Source: XN24 sp047921455
Lineage (GTDB): Bacteria > Pseudomonadota > Gammaproteobacteria > Steroidobacterales > XN24
Length of the DNA: 18,744 nucleotides
Direction: 5' to 3'
NCBI GenBank assembly: GCA_047921455.1
Contig: JBLRWC010000045.1
Coordinates: 1 to 18,744 of the forward strand
Positions 1 to 6,708 of this stretch are shown one piece after another. Positions within the stretch are counted from its first letter, which is position 1; the number at the start of each line of letters is the position of its first letter. A model generated the notes under the pieces. The model saw only the letters and a list, made by a program, of their open reading frames with translations, had not been told where the DNA came from and made no database searches. Both the position numbers and the translations under genes were made by a program.

Positions 1-625
1 CGTCCGGCGCGTCCGGCACCGGCGGACCTGGCGTGACTGGCGTGGCGCGAAACGACACCAGGCCGCGGGTACCGGGTGAAAACTCACCGGCCAGGTCCCA
101 GCGAATATGGGTGTATTCCTCGGGTTCGGCGCGGCGCGCGGCGGAGGCATGTGCGGTCGGGTCGACCGCCATGGTCAAGGCGTTCGGCCGGGCAAACGTC
201 TGCCCGCCGTCCACCGAGAAGCTGACCTCGGCGCCCGGCCCGGTGGCACTGTCGGCGACATAGTGCGTGCCCGCCGGGATCGGCAGGACGATGCGCAGCC
301 CGATGACCGACTCGCCGCCCTCGTAGTGGAACCGCCCGGTGAAAAGTTGCAGGGACGTGGGTTGCCCGGTGAGTCGCGCATCCCCCGTCTCCGCGTCGAC
401 CGCCAGCCAGGCGGATTCCGTCACCACCACGGGCTCGACGGGCGGCGGCAGCGGCGGGGCCTGCTCGATTTCGGGCGCCTGCTCGATTTCCGGCGCCTGC
501 TCAACTTGTGACACCGGCTCGACTTCCGCCGCCGCCAGGCCCGGCGGCGCCAGCAACACGCACAGCACGAACGCCGCGAAGACAAGCGGGAAACCGAGCA
601 GCGCGCGGGGCAGATCTTGGAACAC
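1..625 (-). CDS. Secreted protein with DUF11-like repeat domain, partial (3' end outside window)
   Basis: The frame is open from a GTG at 625 to the window edge, 208 codons. A GGAGGA Shine-Dalgarno at 631-636 sits 5 nt before the GTG, which decides this start; no ATG fits. The N-terminus looks like a signal peptide: a few charged residues, then a hydrophobic stretch (GFPLVFAAFVLCVLLAPPG) and an Ala-rich cleavage region near residues 30-34. Next comes a short acidic/proline linker with three near-identical EQAP units (about residues 42-57). The rest resembles the DUF11-type surface repeat seen in secreted and cell-wall proteins: AGTHYV, DSATGPGAEVSFSVDGG, then YTHIRWDL and RGLVSF. It ends at the edge in a Pro/Asp-rich stretch. 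The role is inferred to be extracytoplasmic or surface-associated; no catalytic motif is visible. It is divergent from the phasin gene and shares a 120 bp intergenic region with it. Confidence 0.72.
   Translation of the reverse strand, partial: MFQDLPRALLGFPLVFAAFVLCVLLAPPGLAAAEVEPVSQVEQAPEIEQAPEIEQAPPLPPPVEPVVVTESAWLAVDAETGDARLTGQPTSLQLFTGRFHYEGGESVIGLRIVLPIPAGTHYVADSATGPGAEVSFSVDGGQTFARPNALTMAVDPTAHASAARRAEPEEYTHIRWDLAGEFSPGTRGLVSFRATPVTPGPPVPDAPD
414..502 (-). repeat. Tandem EQAP-coding repeats and proline run in the secreted protein
   Basis: Within the secreted gene an 18-nt unit coding for EIEQAP occurs twice, preceded by a diverged VEQAP copy and followed by a proline run (PPLPPP). The units are seen on the + strand as repeated GGCGCCTGCTCGATTTC-like blocks at about 472-505. 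This is probably a flexible spacer between the signal peptide and the folded domain, and its copy number may vary between strains. Confidence 0.5.
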
Positions 626-667
626 TCGAATCCTCCGGGAAATTAGCCCGTAATTGATACAGGGCGG

Positions 668-696
668 TTGACTCTAAACCATCCAGGGTGTATTGT
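668..696 (+). promoter_or_regulatory. Sigma70-type promoter of the phasin gene
   Basis: TTGACT at 668-673 and TATTGT at 691-696 are separated by exactly 17 nt, a near-consensus sigma70 pair. Transcription would begin near 703, leaving a leader of about 43 nt before the phasin ATG at 746. The position, directly upstream and in the right orientation, supports the call. There is no experimental evidence. Confidence 0.6.
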
Positions 697-717
697 GCAT
701 TGCATCAATTGTTGCAC
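695..717. promoter_or_regulatory. TGC-rich inverted repeat over the phasin transcription start (candidate operator)
   Basis: GTGCA at 695-699 and TGCAC at 713-717 form an inverted repeat with a 13-nt spacer. Additional TGCA and CAATTG palindromic words lie inside, and CTGC follows. The element overlaps the -10 and the predicted start site, a typical position for a repressor. PhaR-type regulators of phasin genes are known to bind TGC-rich sites, so a PhaR-like operator is a reasonable but unproven inference. No phaR gene is in the window. Confidence 0.3.
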
Positions 718-745
718 TGCGTCAAAACAACCGAGGCTAGAGATT

Positions 746-1387
746 ATGATGAACCGAATCGAAAAATTTGCCGACACCCTCAAGAGCGAGTCCCGCCAGT
801 TTGCCGATCGGGCCATTGCGAGCCTGCGCACTGCCGGCCTCGAGACCGCCAACCTGATCAGCAAGGCCAAGACCCCTGTCAATGTCTTTGCCGACACCAG
901 CCTGAAGCTGAACAACCTGTCGCACAAGAGCATCGAGAAGCTGCTCAAGCAGCAGGTCGCCATCCTGCGCGACATCATCGATGGCGGCGTCCGTCGCCTG
1001 GAAATGGCGTCGCGCGCCCAGAGCGTCCGGACGCTGGTCGACCGCCAGGTGTCGACCCTGCCCAAGACCCGCGATCATGCCATGCAGAACGCCAGAAAGA
1101 CCGTGTCCATCGTGCGTAGCACTGGCGAAGCCTTCGGTGACCTGTTCAAGGACGTGGTCGTAGACATCTCCAGCGCCCGCAAGGCTGGCAAGCCGGCTGC
1201 CAAGAAGAAGGCCACCGGCCGCAAGCCCGCCGCCAAGAAGGCGTCTGCCAAGAAGAAGACCGCTGGCCGCAAGCCCGCCGCCAAGAAGGCGTCTGCCAAG
1301 AAGACGGCCGCCAAGAAGACCACCACGCGCAAGGCGCCGGCCAAGCAGGCCGAGTCCAAGGCGCCCGAGGCTGCCCAGGCCGCCTGA
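746..1387 (+). CDS. Phasin-family protein with histone-H1-like Lys/Ala-rich tail
   Basis: A 213-residue protein. The start is the ATG at 746, preceded by GAGG at 733-736 with a 9-nt spacing; the frame is open upstream to 668, but that stretch is the promoter. Residues 1-145 are a helical, amphipathic region without Cys or Trp, like phasins, which coat polyhydroxyalkanoate granules. Residues 146-200 are a basic tail of AAKK, GRKP and SAKK units resembling the C-terminus of histone H1 or the PhaF-type phasins. PhaF is known to bind DNA through such a tail and to help distribute granules at cell division. I infer a dual granule/nucleoid role. The gene stands alone with its own promoter and terminator, and no PHA synthase is in view. 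An alternative is a phasin-like nucleoid protein unrelated to PHA. Confidence 0.75.
   Translation: MMNRIEKFADTLKSESRQFADRAIASLRTAGLETANLISKAKTPVNVFADTSLKLNNLSHKSIEKLLKQQVAILRDIIDGGVRRLEMASRAQSVRTLVDRQVSTLPKTRDHAMQNARKTVSIVRSTGEAFGDLFKDVVVDISSARKAGKPAAKKKATGRKPAAKKASAKKKTAGRKPAAKKASAKKTAAKKTTTRKAPAKQAESKAPEAAQAA
1217..1304 (+). repeat. Direct repeat, 40 identical bp with 48-bp period, in the phasin tail
   Basis: Positions 1217-1256 and 1265-1304 are identical over 40 bp and offset by 48 bp. This gives a 16-residue unit starting GRKPAAKKASAKK in the protein. The exact DNA identity, including third codon positions, points to a recent duplication of the tail unit rather than long-standing selection on protein sequence alone. 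Copy number could vary between strains. Confidence 0.85.
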
Positions 1388-1447
1388 AGCGCAGCGCCAC
1401 CGGCGCCGGAGCGGATCCCGCAACAGGGTTCGCTCTTCTGAAAACCG

Positions 1448-1480
1448 ACAAGGCCCTCTCCGGAGGGCCTTGTTGTTTTG
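1448..1480. terminator. Rho-independent terminator, probably bidirectional, between phasin and DUF6489 genes
   Basis: An 11-bp perfect stem (ACAAGGCCCTC, 1448-1458, with its complement at 1463-1473) closes a UCCG tetraloop. On the + strand it is followed by TGTTTTG. On the - strand the 3' side reads CGGTTTT. It lies 60 bp past the phasin stop and 58 bp past the stop of the convergent minus-strand gene ending at 1531, so it can serve both transcripts. Confidence 0.8.
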
Positions 1481-1530
1481 GGGGGCTCGCCCGCCAGGCG
1501 GAACGCCGCCCAGCGAACACCACGCAGCGC

Positions 1531-1878
1531 TCAGCTTTTCGTCGTGCGGGTCTTTTTCTTCGCCGGCCGGCGCCGCTTGCTGGCGGCCGGCGCTTCGGCC
1601 GCGCTGTCCGCTTTCGGCTTGACGGTGGTCTCGACGGTCACGGGCCGGCCGGTCTGCAGCGCCCGGCTGATGATTCGTTGCCAGTCGCTGAGCGAAGCCA
1701 GGCCCTCGGGCACCAGGGCGCGCAGCTGCGCCACCGCCTCGGAGCCGCTGGTCGCGCCGGAGCGCAGCTTGTTAACCACTGCGTCCAGCGCCTCCTGCTG
1801 GACGCTCGCGACGTCCGGCAGGCCCAGGAATTCGCGCAACTCGGTCGGGCCGACTTCGACTTCGACGCGGATTTTCAA
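1531..1878 (-). CDS. DUF6489-like small protein with basic C-terminal tail
   Basis: A 115-residue protein with a TTG start at 1878, preceded by AGGAAG about 6 nt upstream and lying just 1 nt after the stop of the cyclase gene, so it is very likely translated by coupling. The N-terminus (MKIRVEVEV, then LREFLGLPDV) matches my memory of the DUF6489 family of small proteobacterial proteins of unknown function; I hold this at moderate confidence. Residues about 58-72 (LVPEGLASLSDWQRI) are probably an amphipathic helix. The last 30 residues are Ala/Lys/Arg-rich (KRRRPAKKK), much like the tail of the neighbouring phasin. A role near DNA or granules is possible but not shown. It is the last gene of a two-gene operon that ends at the shared terminator. 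Confidence 0.7.
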   Translation of the reverse strand: MKIRVEVEVGPTELREFLGLPDVASVQQEALDAVVNKLRSGATSGSEAVAQLRALVPEGLASLSDWQRIISRALQTGRPVTVETTVKPKADSAAEAPAASKRRRPAKKKTRTTKS

Positions 1879-1879
1879 G

Positions 1880-2782
1880 CTAGTCTTCCTGGATGAACGT
1901 GATCGCCTGGGCCGAGCCCGGCTGCACCACGCGGCCGAGGCCGATGGCGCCCTCGCCGCTGATCGGCACGCTGTCGCGCCGCACGAAGGACTCTTCGCCA
2001 GTGCGCGTCACCACGAACGACCCGTTGGTGGACTGGTCGATCAACAGGAAGCGATCGCGGCTCATTTCGATGCGGGCATGCAGGCGCGAAATCAGGTTGC
2101 CCTTCACGACCAGGTCGTTGTCCTCGCTGCGCCCGAGGGTGGCGTGCGGGCGCACGGAATCCACCGTGACTTCCTTGCCGAGATAACGAATACGCATGCG
2201 GCCGCGGGTCTTTTTCTTCTGGTCACCCCAGGTGATGGTCGGCAGCATGCTGGTGATGTCTTCGGACTGCCACAGCGCCTCGTACATCGCCACCTCGCCG
2301 CTCTTGCCTTTCAGGGGCGCGAGGTCGATCTGGCGGACGGCGGCGCGCCACTCGGCGCCGAGGTTCGCCACCATGTTGTCGGTGATCAGCACCTGGGCCG
2401 CCTTGGCCTGGCTGGTGACCCGGTTGGCGGTATTCACGGTCGAGCCGAACACGTCGCGCTGCTCGGGGATGACCGGGCCGAAATCGCAGCCGATGCGAAT
2501 CGCCAGCGGTACGCCGCCGCCGGACACCACCTCGCCCTTGCTGATGGCGACCTGCATGTCGCGCGCGGCGTTCATGGCGCCGTCAGCCGAGGGAAAGGTA
2601 GCCATGACCTCGTCGCCGATGGTCTTGACCACGCGACCGTTATAGGTCTCCGTGGCACGGGACATCACGTCGAGGCACTGGCCGACGGTTTCGCGCGCCT
2701 TGAGGTCGCCCAGCACCTCGTAAAGCTCTGTGCTCCCGACCACGTCGGCGAACAGGACGGCGACTGAAATTTCGCTTGACAT
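1880..2782 (-). CDS. Class III adenylate cyclase with C-terminal FHA domain
   Basis: A 300-residue cytosolic protein with no membrane segment. The cyclase domain covers about residues 5-170 and appears catalytically complete. The metal aspartates are D13 (FADVVGS) and D57 (GDEVM), the purine-selecting pair is K53 and D110 (RDVFGS), and the transition-state pair is N117 and R121 (VNTANR). The Lys/Asp pair predicts ATP rather than GTP as substrate, giving cAMP. The FHA domain covers about 195-298 with the phosphothreonine-binding residues G217-R218-S219, S232/R233/H235 and N253-G254. FHA domains bind phosphothreonine peptides, so cAMP synthesis may be tied to a Ser/Thr kinase, none of which is in the window. 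The ATG at 2782 follows AAGG at a somewhat long spacing. It heads an operon with the DUF6489-like gene. Confidence 0.9.
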   Translation of the reverse strand: MSSEISVAVLFADVVGSTELYEVLGDLKARETVGQCLDVMSRATETYNGRVVKTIGDEVMATFPSADGAMNAARDMQVAISKGEVVSGGGVPLAIRIGCDFGPVIPEQRDVFGSTVNTANRVTSQAKAAQVLITDNMVANLGAEWRAAVRQIDLAPLKGKSGEVAMYEALWQSEDITSMLPTITWGDQKKKTRGRMRIRYLGKEVTVDSVRPHATLGRSEDNDLVVKGNLISRLHARIEMSRDRFLLIDQSTNGSFVVTRTGEESFVRRDSVPISGEGAIGLGRVVQPGSAQAITFIQED

Positions 2783-2836
2783 GAATACCCGGCCTTATTC
2801 CCTGCGGCCCGCCCGAGAAAGGGCAAATCCAGCCCG

Positions 2837-2866
2837 AGCATACTCGCTGGAGCCCAGCACATTCAA
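2837..2866 (-). promoter_or_regulatory. Sigma70-type promoter of the cyclase-FHA operon
   Basis: On the minus strand, TTGAAT (2866-2861) and TATGCT (2842-2837) are separated by 18 nt. Transcription would start near 2830, giving a leader of about 48 nt to the ATG at 2782. It lies between the methyltransferase stop and the cyclase, so the cyclase operon need not depend on the upstream gene. Confidence 0.45.
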
Positions 2867-2892
2867 CTCTTTAGACACGAAATCCGCGGCTT

Positions 2893-3913
2893 TCATGAGC
2901 TTCCAGTGCCGCCTTTTACCGCCGCCACGTAGGTGATCCATGCCGGATCCGCCTCGCCTCGCTCGACGATCGAGAATTCGCCGCTCGGCTCGCCTTTTTC
3001 GTCCTCGCCTTGCCAGTAGACCACCGAGCGCGCAAAGCCGGCCTCGGCCAGCAGCTCGCGCAACTCAGGCAAGGTCCAGAGGCGCCAGTCGTAGCTGAAC
3101 GCCCGCGGCAGCTCGGAGCCGTCCGGGAAGCGGAAATGGATGTAGCAGATGTAGCGCGCGGTGATCGGATCGAAACCGTGCTGATCCCAGACATAGGTGA
3201 ACAGCCCGTAGTCGGTCTCCTCTTCCTGCTCCGCGTAGGCATCGGAACCGCCATAGATATCGAGCACGAACAGGCCGTCCTCGGCCAGCGAAGCGTGCAC
3301 GGCGCGAAAATACTCCAGCAGCGCGGCGCGCGTCTTGAAGGTCCACCAGCTGAAATTGAACGCGACGGTGATGTCCGTCGGCCCGGTCTCGGCAGTGCGC
3401 ACATCGCCCTCGATGAGCCGGACGCGCTCGCGTTGCTTTGCCTTGAGCGCCTCGACGTGGTGCGTGCGGCCCCATGCCAGCACCTGCGGATCGATATCCA
3501 CCGCCACCGCGCTGCGGGTGCGCCGGCTACGCACCCACTCGCAGGCCGCGGCTGCCGTGCCGCAGAAGTCCTCGCGCAACGTCAGCGGCTTGCGCCCCAC
3601 CAGTTCGTCGAAGGCCGACTCGAGGAACTCGACCTCGTGAGCCACGCTCTGCACCGAGGCCTCGTAGAGCTCGTGGCGATCGGCGAGATCCGCCATGCGC
3701 ACCGTCGGCTTGTGCTTGCCGCGCTTGGCGCTCTTGCCGTCCTTGCCGTCCTTGCCGNNNNNNNNNNNNNNNNNNNNNNNNNNNNNNNNNNNNNNNNNNN
3801 NNNNNNNNNNNNNNNNNNNNNNNNNNNNNNNNNNNNNNNNNNNNNNNNNNNNNNNNNTTGCCGCTTTTTTCGGTTTTGCCGCGCTTGCCGTCCCTGTCTC
3901 GCTTCGCCGCCAT
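2893..3913 (-). CDS. Class I SAM-dependent methyltransferase, interrupted by an assembly gap
   Basis: The start is the ATG at 3913 with AGGGG about 7 nt upstream. The first 18 codons (MAAKRDRDGKRG...) are Lys-rich, then comes the 100-N gap, then a Gly/Lys/Asp stretch (GKDGKDGKSAKRGK) and the enzyme domain. That domain has a SAM-binding motif I (REDFCGTAAAACEW), an acidic residue binding the ribose (AVAVDIDPQ), and later VAFNFSWW and DGLFVLDIYGG. The substrate is not predictable. The known coding bases on the two sides total 921, exactly 307 codons, and the two frames join only if the true gap is a multiple of 3, so the gene is probably intact and the 100 N are a placeholder. It is divergent from the M28 peptidase and lies upstream of, and in the same direction as, the cyclase operon. 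Confidence 0.85.
3758..3857. other. Assembly gap 1 (100 N) inside the methyltransferase gene
   Basis: Exactly 100 N. The left flank is a 9-bp tandem repeat (CCGTCCTTG units, coding GKD on the minus strand), and the right flank is similar TTGCCG-rich sequence. The assembler most likely broke on a low-complexity tandem array whose real length is unknown but should be divisible by three. Confidence 0.95.
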
Positions 3914-3984
3914 GCTCGTGCCCCTGCCGTGTGAGGCGGGCATTCTAGCCCAATGCGACCGACAACGCGGCGGTAACGGTGCAC

Positions 3985-4011
3985 TTGTGGCGGCTTCGCT
4001 TGGTGTACATT
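3985..4011 (+). promoter_or_regulatory. Possible promoter of the M28 peptidase gene
   Basis: TTGTGG at 3985-3990 and TACATT at 4006-4011 are separated by 15 nt, shorter than ideal (CTTGTG would give 16). They sit 35 bp upstream of the ATG at 4046 in the divergent region. The boxes are recognisable but the spacing is poor, so this is tentative. Confidence 0.25.
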
Positions 4012-4045
4012 AGTCACCAGACCCCCCTGACCTGGAGCCGCCTTG

Positions 4046-5533
4046 ATGTCCCGCCGCCTGATTGCGGCGCTCGCAGCCTTTTTGCTGAGCGCCATGCCCC
4101 AAGTTTTCTCTCCCGCCGCCGCCAGCAATGCGGCTGATGACGAACCCGCCGGCGCGGTGGAGCCGTCGGTCGCCACGCCCGATACACCCGCCCCGCCCGC
4201 CGCCAACATGGGTCCGTTCGCCAGCGGCGAACCGTCCGCGGCATTGCTCCGGCAGGCTGCCGCGTTGCGCGACACGGCGCTGGCCGAGAGCGACGCCTGG
4301 CGGCATGCCTGGTCGCTGACCACCGAAGTGGGCCCGCGTTTTGCCGGCTCCTCGGGCGACCGTGCGGCGGTGGCCTGGGCGCTCGCCAACCTGGCCGATC
4401 TCGGCTTCGACGAGGTGCGACCGCAAACGGTGATCGTGCCCGCCTGGGAGCGTGGCCAGGCCGCGGTGCGCGTTACCCAGCCGTTCCCGCAACCATTGGT
4501 CGCGGTTGCGCTCGGTATGACCGTCGGCACGCCGGAAGAAGGCATCGAGGCGCCGGTGCTGCGTTTCGAAAGCCTCGCGGAACTCGAGGCCGCCAGCACC
4601 GCGACAGTGCGCGGCCATATCGTGTTCATCGATGAGCGCATGGAACGCACCCGCGACGGCAGCGGCTACCGCCCGGCGGTGCAAAAGCGCAGCCGGGGTC
4701 CGTCGATGGCCTCCGAGCGCGGCGCCGTGGCGATGGTGATTCGCTCGGTCGGCACCTCGGACAATCGCCTGCCGCATACCGGCGGCACGCGCTTCGCTGA
4801 AGGCGTGCGCCCGATCCCGGCTTTCGCGCTGGCCGGGCCCGACGCGGACCTGCTGACGAACCAGTTTGCGACGGAACGTGATGTGCTGCTGCACGTGTAC
4901 TCGACGGCGCGCCAGCTGCCGCCGGAACGCTCCGCCAACGTGATCGCGGAACTTCGCGGCGCCGAGCGTCCCGACGAGATCGTGATCCTGGCCGCGCACC
5001 TCGATTCCTGGGATCTCAGCACCGGCGCGCAGGACAATGCCACCGGCGTCGCCATCCTCATGGAAGTCGCGCGCTACATCGCCATGCAACCCGCCCGGCC
5101 GGCGCGCACCGTGCGGCTGGTGCTGTACGCGAACGAGGAAGCGGGGCTGGACGGGTCGCGCGCCTACACGGCGGCGGCGCTCGAGTCCGACGAACGCCAC
5201 GTAGTCGGCATCGAGGCCGACGCCGGCGCGGGCCTTGTCTACGAGTTCAACAGCGGTGTCGGCGAGGCGGCCCTGCCGGTCGTCACGGCGATGCGGAACG
5301 TGCTGGCGCCGCTCGGCATTTCGGGCGGCGACAATACCGCCACCGGCGGCGCGGATCTGTCCACGCTGCGCGCCGTCGGCCTGCCGGTCCTCGCGTTACA
5401 GCACGACATGTCACGCTACTTCGACCTGCATCACACCGCCGACGACACGCTCGACAAGGTGGACCCCGCCGCGCTGAGGCACGCAGTGGCGGCCTACGCT
5501 GCGGTGGTGTGGATCGCGGCGAACGTCGAGTAG
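4046..5533 (+). CDS. Exported M28-family zinc metallopeptidase
   Basis: A 495-residue protein with its ATG at 4046, preceded by GGAG (4033-4036) at a 9-nt spacing. A TTG one codon upstream is in frame but less likely. Residues 1-27 form a signal peptide (RR, hydrophobic core, AAAS cleavage region), followed by an Ala/Pro-rich linker to about residue 55. Residues about 150-290 look like a PA-type insert domain and about 295-495 are the M28 catalytic domain. Expected zinc ligands and catalytic residues are present: H318 and D320 (AHLDSWD), D330 (AQDN), E364/E365 (ANEEAG), D392 (EADAG) and H463 (HHTADDT). M28 enzymes of this layout are di-zinc aminopeptidases or carboxypeptidases; the exact specificity is not readable. 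It likely works in the periplasm or outside the cell on peptides for nutrition. Its stop lies 3 bp from the convergent dusA stop. Confidence 0.92.
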   Translation: MSRRLIAALAAFLLSAMPQVFSPAAASNAADDEPAGAVEPSVATPDTPAPPAANMGPFASGEPSAALLRQAAALRDTALAESDAWRHAWSLTTEVGPRFAGSSGDRAAVAWALANLADLGFDEVRPQTVIVPAWERGQAAVRVTQPFPQPLVAVALGMTVGTPEEGIEAPVLRFESLAELEAASTATVRGHIVFIDERMERTRDGSGYRPAVQKRSRGPSMASERGAVAMVIRSVGTSDNRLPHTGGTRFAEGVRPIPAFALAGPDADLLTNQFATERDVLLHVYSTARQLPPERSANVIAELRGAERPDEIVILAAHLDSWDLSTGAQDNATGVAILMEVARYIAMQPARPARTVRLVLYANEEAGLDGSRAYTAAALESDERHVVGIEADAGAGLVYEFNSGVGEAALPVVTAMRNVLAPLGISGGDNTATGGADLSTLRAVGLPVLALQHDMSRYFDLHHTADDTLDKVDPAALRHAVAAYAAVVWIAANVE

Positions 5534-5536
5534 GCG

Positions 5537-6514
5537 TCAGGCGCCGGGGATTGCAGCGCGGATGACCTCGGCGCCTGCGCCGCGTGCGCAGGCGCCCTCA
5601 CCCAGTTGCCGCCGCCAATGGCGCGCGCCGGGCTGGCCGAGATACAGGCCGAGCAGGTGGCGGGTCATGGCCGACAGCCGCACGCCTTCGGCGAGCCGCG
5701 CCTCGACGTACGGCAGGAAGCGCGCCAGCACGGCATCCCGCGACGGCAGCTCGACGCCGTGCAGCGCGTGCTCGAGCTCCGCCAGGAAATAGGGATTGTG
5801 ATACGCCTCGCGGCCGATCATGACGCCGTCCACGCGCGCCAGGTGGAGACGCGCGCTGTCGAGATCGCGCACGCCGCCGTTCAGCATGATGTGCAGCTGC
5901 GGGAATTCCTCCTTCAGCCGGTAGACGAAGTCGTAGCGTAACGGCGGCACGCTGCGGTTTTCCTTGGGCGACAGGCCGGCGAGGATGGCCTTGCGCGCGT
6001 GCACGATGAACGTGTCGCAGCCTGACTCCGCCACCGTGCCGACGAAGTCGCGCAGGAAGCTGTAGTCGTCGTGCGCGTCGATGCCGATGCGGCTCTTGAC
6101 GGTGACGGGGATGTCCACGGCGGCGCGCATGGCGGCGACACAATCACGCACCAGGGCCGGCTCGGCCATCAGGCAAGCGCCGAAACGACCCGACTGGACC
6201 CGGTCGCTCGGGCAACCGACATTCAGGTTGATCTCGTCGTAGCCGAAGTGCGCGCCGTGTTGTGCGGCGCTCGCGAGCAGCGCCGGCTCCGCGCCGCCGA
6301 GCTGCAGGGCCACGGGTGCTTCCGCCGGATCGAAACCCAGCAGGTGCTGGCGATCGCCGTGGATAATCGCCTGGGCCGTCACCATTTCCGTGTACAGCAG
6401 CGCGTGCGGACTCAGCAGCCGCAAAAAATACCGGCAGTGCCGGTCCGTCCACGCCATCATCGGCGCCACCGCCACCACGGGTCGGACCGTGGTAAGTGAT
6501 TGTTCCAAAAGCAT
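5537..6514 (-). CDS. dusA: tRNA-dihydrouridine(20/20a) synthase DusA
   Basis: Flavin enzyme that reduces U20 and U20a of the tRNA D-loop with NADPH. The 325-residue sequence follows E. coli DusA closely: APMMAWTDRHCRYFLRLLS near the FMN site, EINLNVGCPSDRVQ with the catalytic Cys at residue 101, the HARKA and LSPKENR segments, and MIGREAYHNP near the end. The C-terminus has the helical tRNA-binding region (GLYLGQPGARHWRR). The ATG at 6514 has only a weak ribosome site. A GTG at 6478 in the same frame would give a 313-residue protein starting VVAVAPMM and would place the dispersed repeat at 6479-6502 exactly in front of the start codon. Either start is possible. The gene is convergent with the peptidase, and gap 2 lies upstream. 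Confidence 0.95.
   Translation of the reverse strand: MLLEQSLTTVRPVVAVAPMMAWTDRHCRYFLRLLSPHALLYTEMVTAQAIIHGDRQHLLGFDPAEAPVALQLGGAEPALLASAAQHGAHFGYDEINLNVGCPSDRVQSGRFGACLMAEPALVRDCVAAMRAAVDIPVTVKSRIGIDAHDDYSFLRDFVGTVAESGCDTFIVHARKAILAGLSPKENRSVPPLRYDFVYRLKEEFPQLHIMLNGGVRDLDSARLHLARVDGVMIGREAYHNPYFLAELEHALHGVELPSRDAVLARFLPYVEARLAEGVRLSAMTRHLLGLYLGQPGARHWRRQLGEGACARGAGAEVIRAAIPGA
6479..6502 (+). repeat. Dispersed repeat copy A at the dusA 5' end
   Basis: This 24-bp element starts GGGTCGGACCGTGG and ends AAGTGATTG. It matches copy B in front of typA at 23 of 24 bases (T versus C at the 15th). Read on the minus strand it ends ...GGTCCGACCC directly before GTG codons of dusA; if the ATG at 6514 is used, it lies inside the coding region and codes QSLTTVRP. 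The core GGTCGGACC is an odd-length palindrome. Confidence 0.75.
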
Positions 6515-6559
6515 TTATGCCCTGATTTTTGCGAAAATTAGCGCTTAGCCGAGCGATTT

Positions 6560-6659
6560 NNNNNNNNNNNNNNNNNNNNNNNNNNNNNNNNNNNNNNNNN
6601 NNNNNNNNNNNNNNNNNNNNNNNNNNNNNNNNNNNNNNNNNNNNNNNNNNNNNNNNNNN
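6560..6659. other. Assembly gap 2 (100 N) between the ligase and dusA genes
   Basis: Exactly 100 N in the 194-bp interval between the ybdK-like stop (6709) and the dusA start (6514). The flanks do not overlap. The known flanking bases, 45 bp on the dusA side and 49 bp on the other, contain no ORF. A small gene or RNA could be hidden in the missing part. A CATAAAT -10-like word just upstream of the dusA ATG is the only promoter hint, without a good -35. Confidence 0.95.
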
Positions 6660-6708
6660 GCGCCCTTACCTGGCCACGCACCCGCGCAACTTCACCTGAA
6701 GCACCGGC

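Noticed and set aside
1478..2767. 429-codon + strand frame opposite the cyclase operon
   Set aside because: The minus strand carries clear cyclase and FHA motifs, so this frame is a high-GC shadow; it also runs across a shared terminator region.
3914..4650. Extension of the methyltransferase frame upstream through the divergent promoter and into the peptidase gene
   Set aside because: It only arises because the 100 N are read through as a fixed length; the sequence there is antisense to the M28 peptidase, and the proper start is at 3913.
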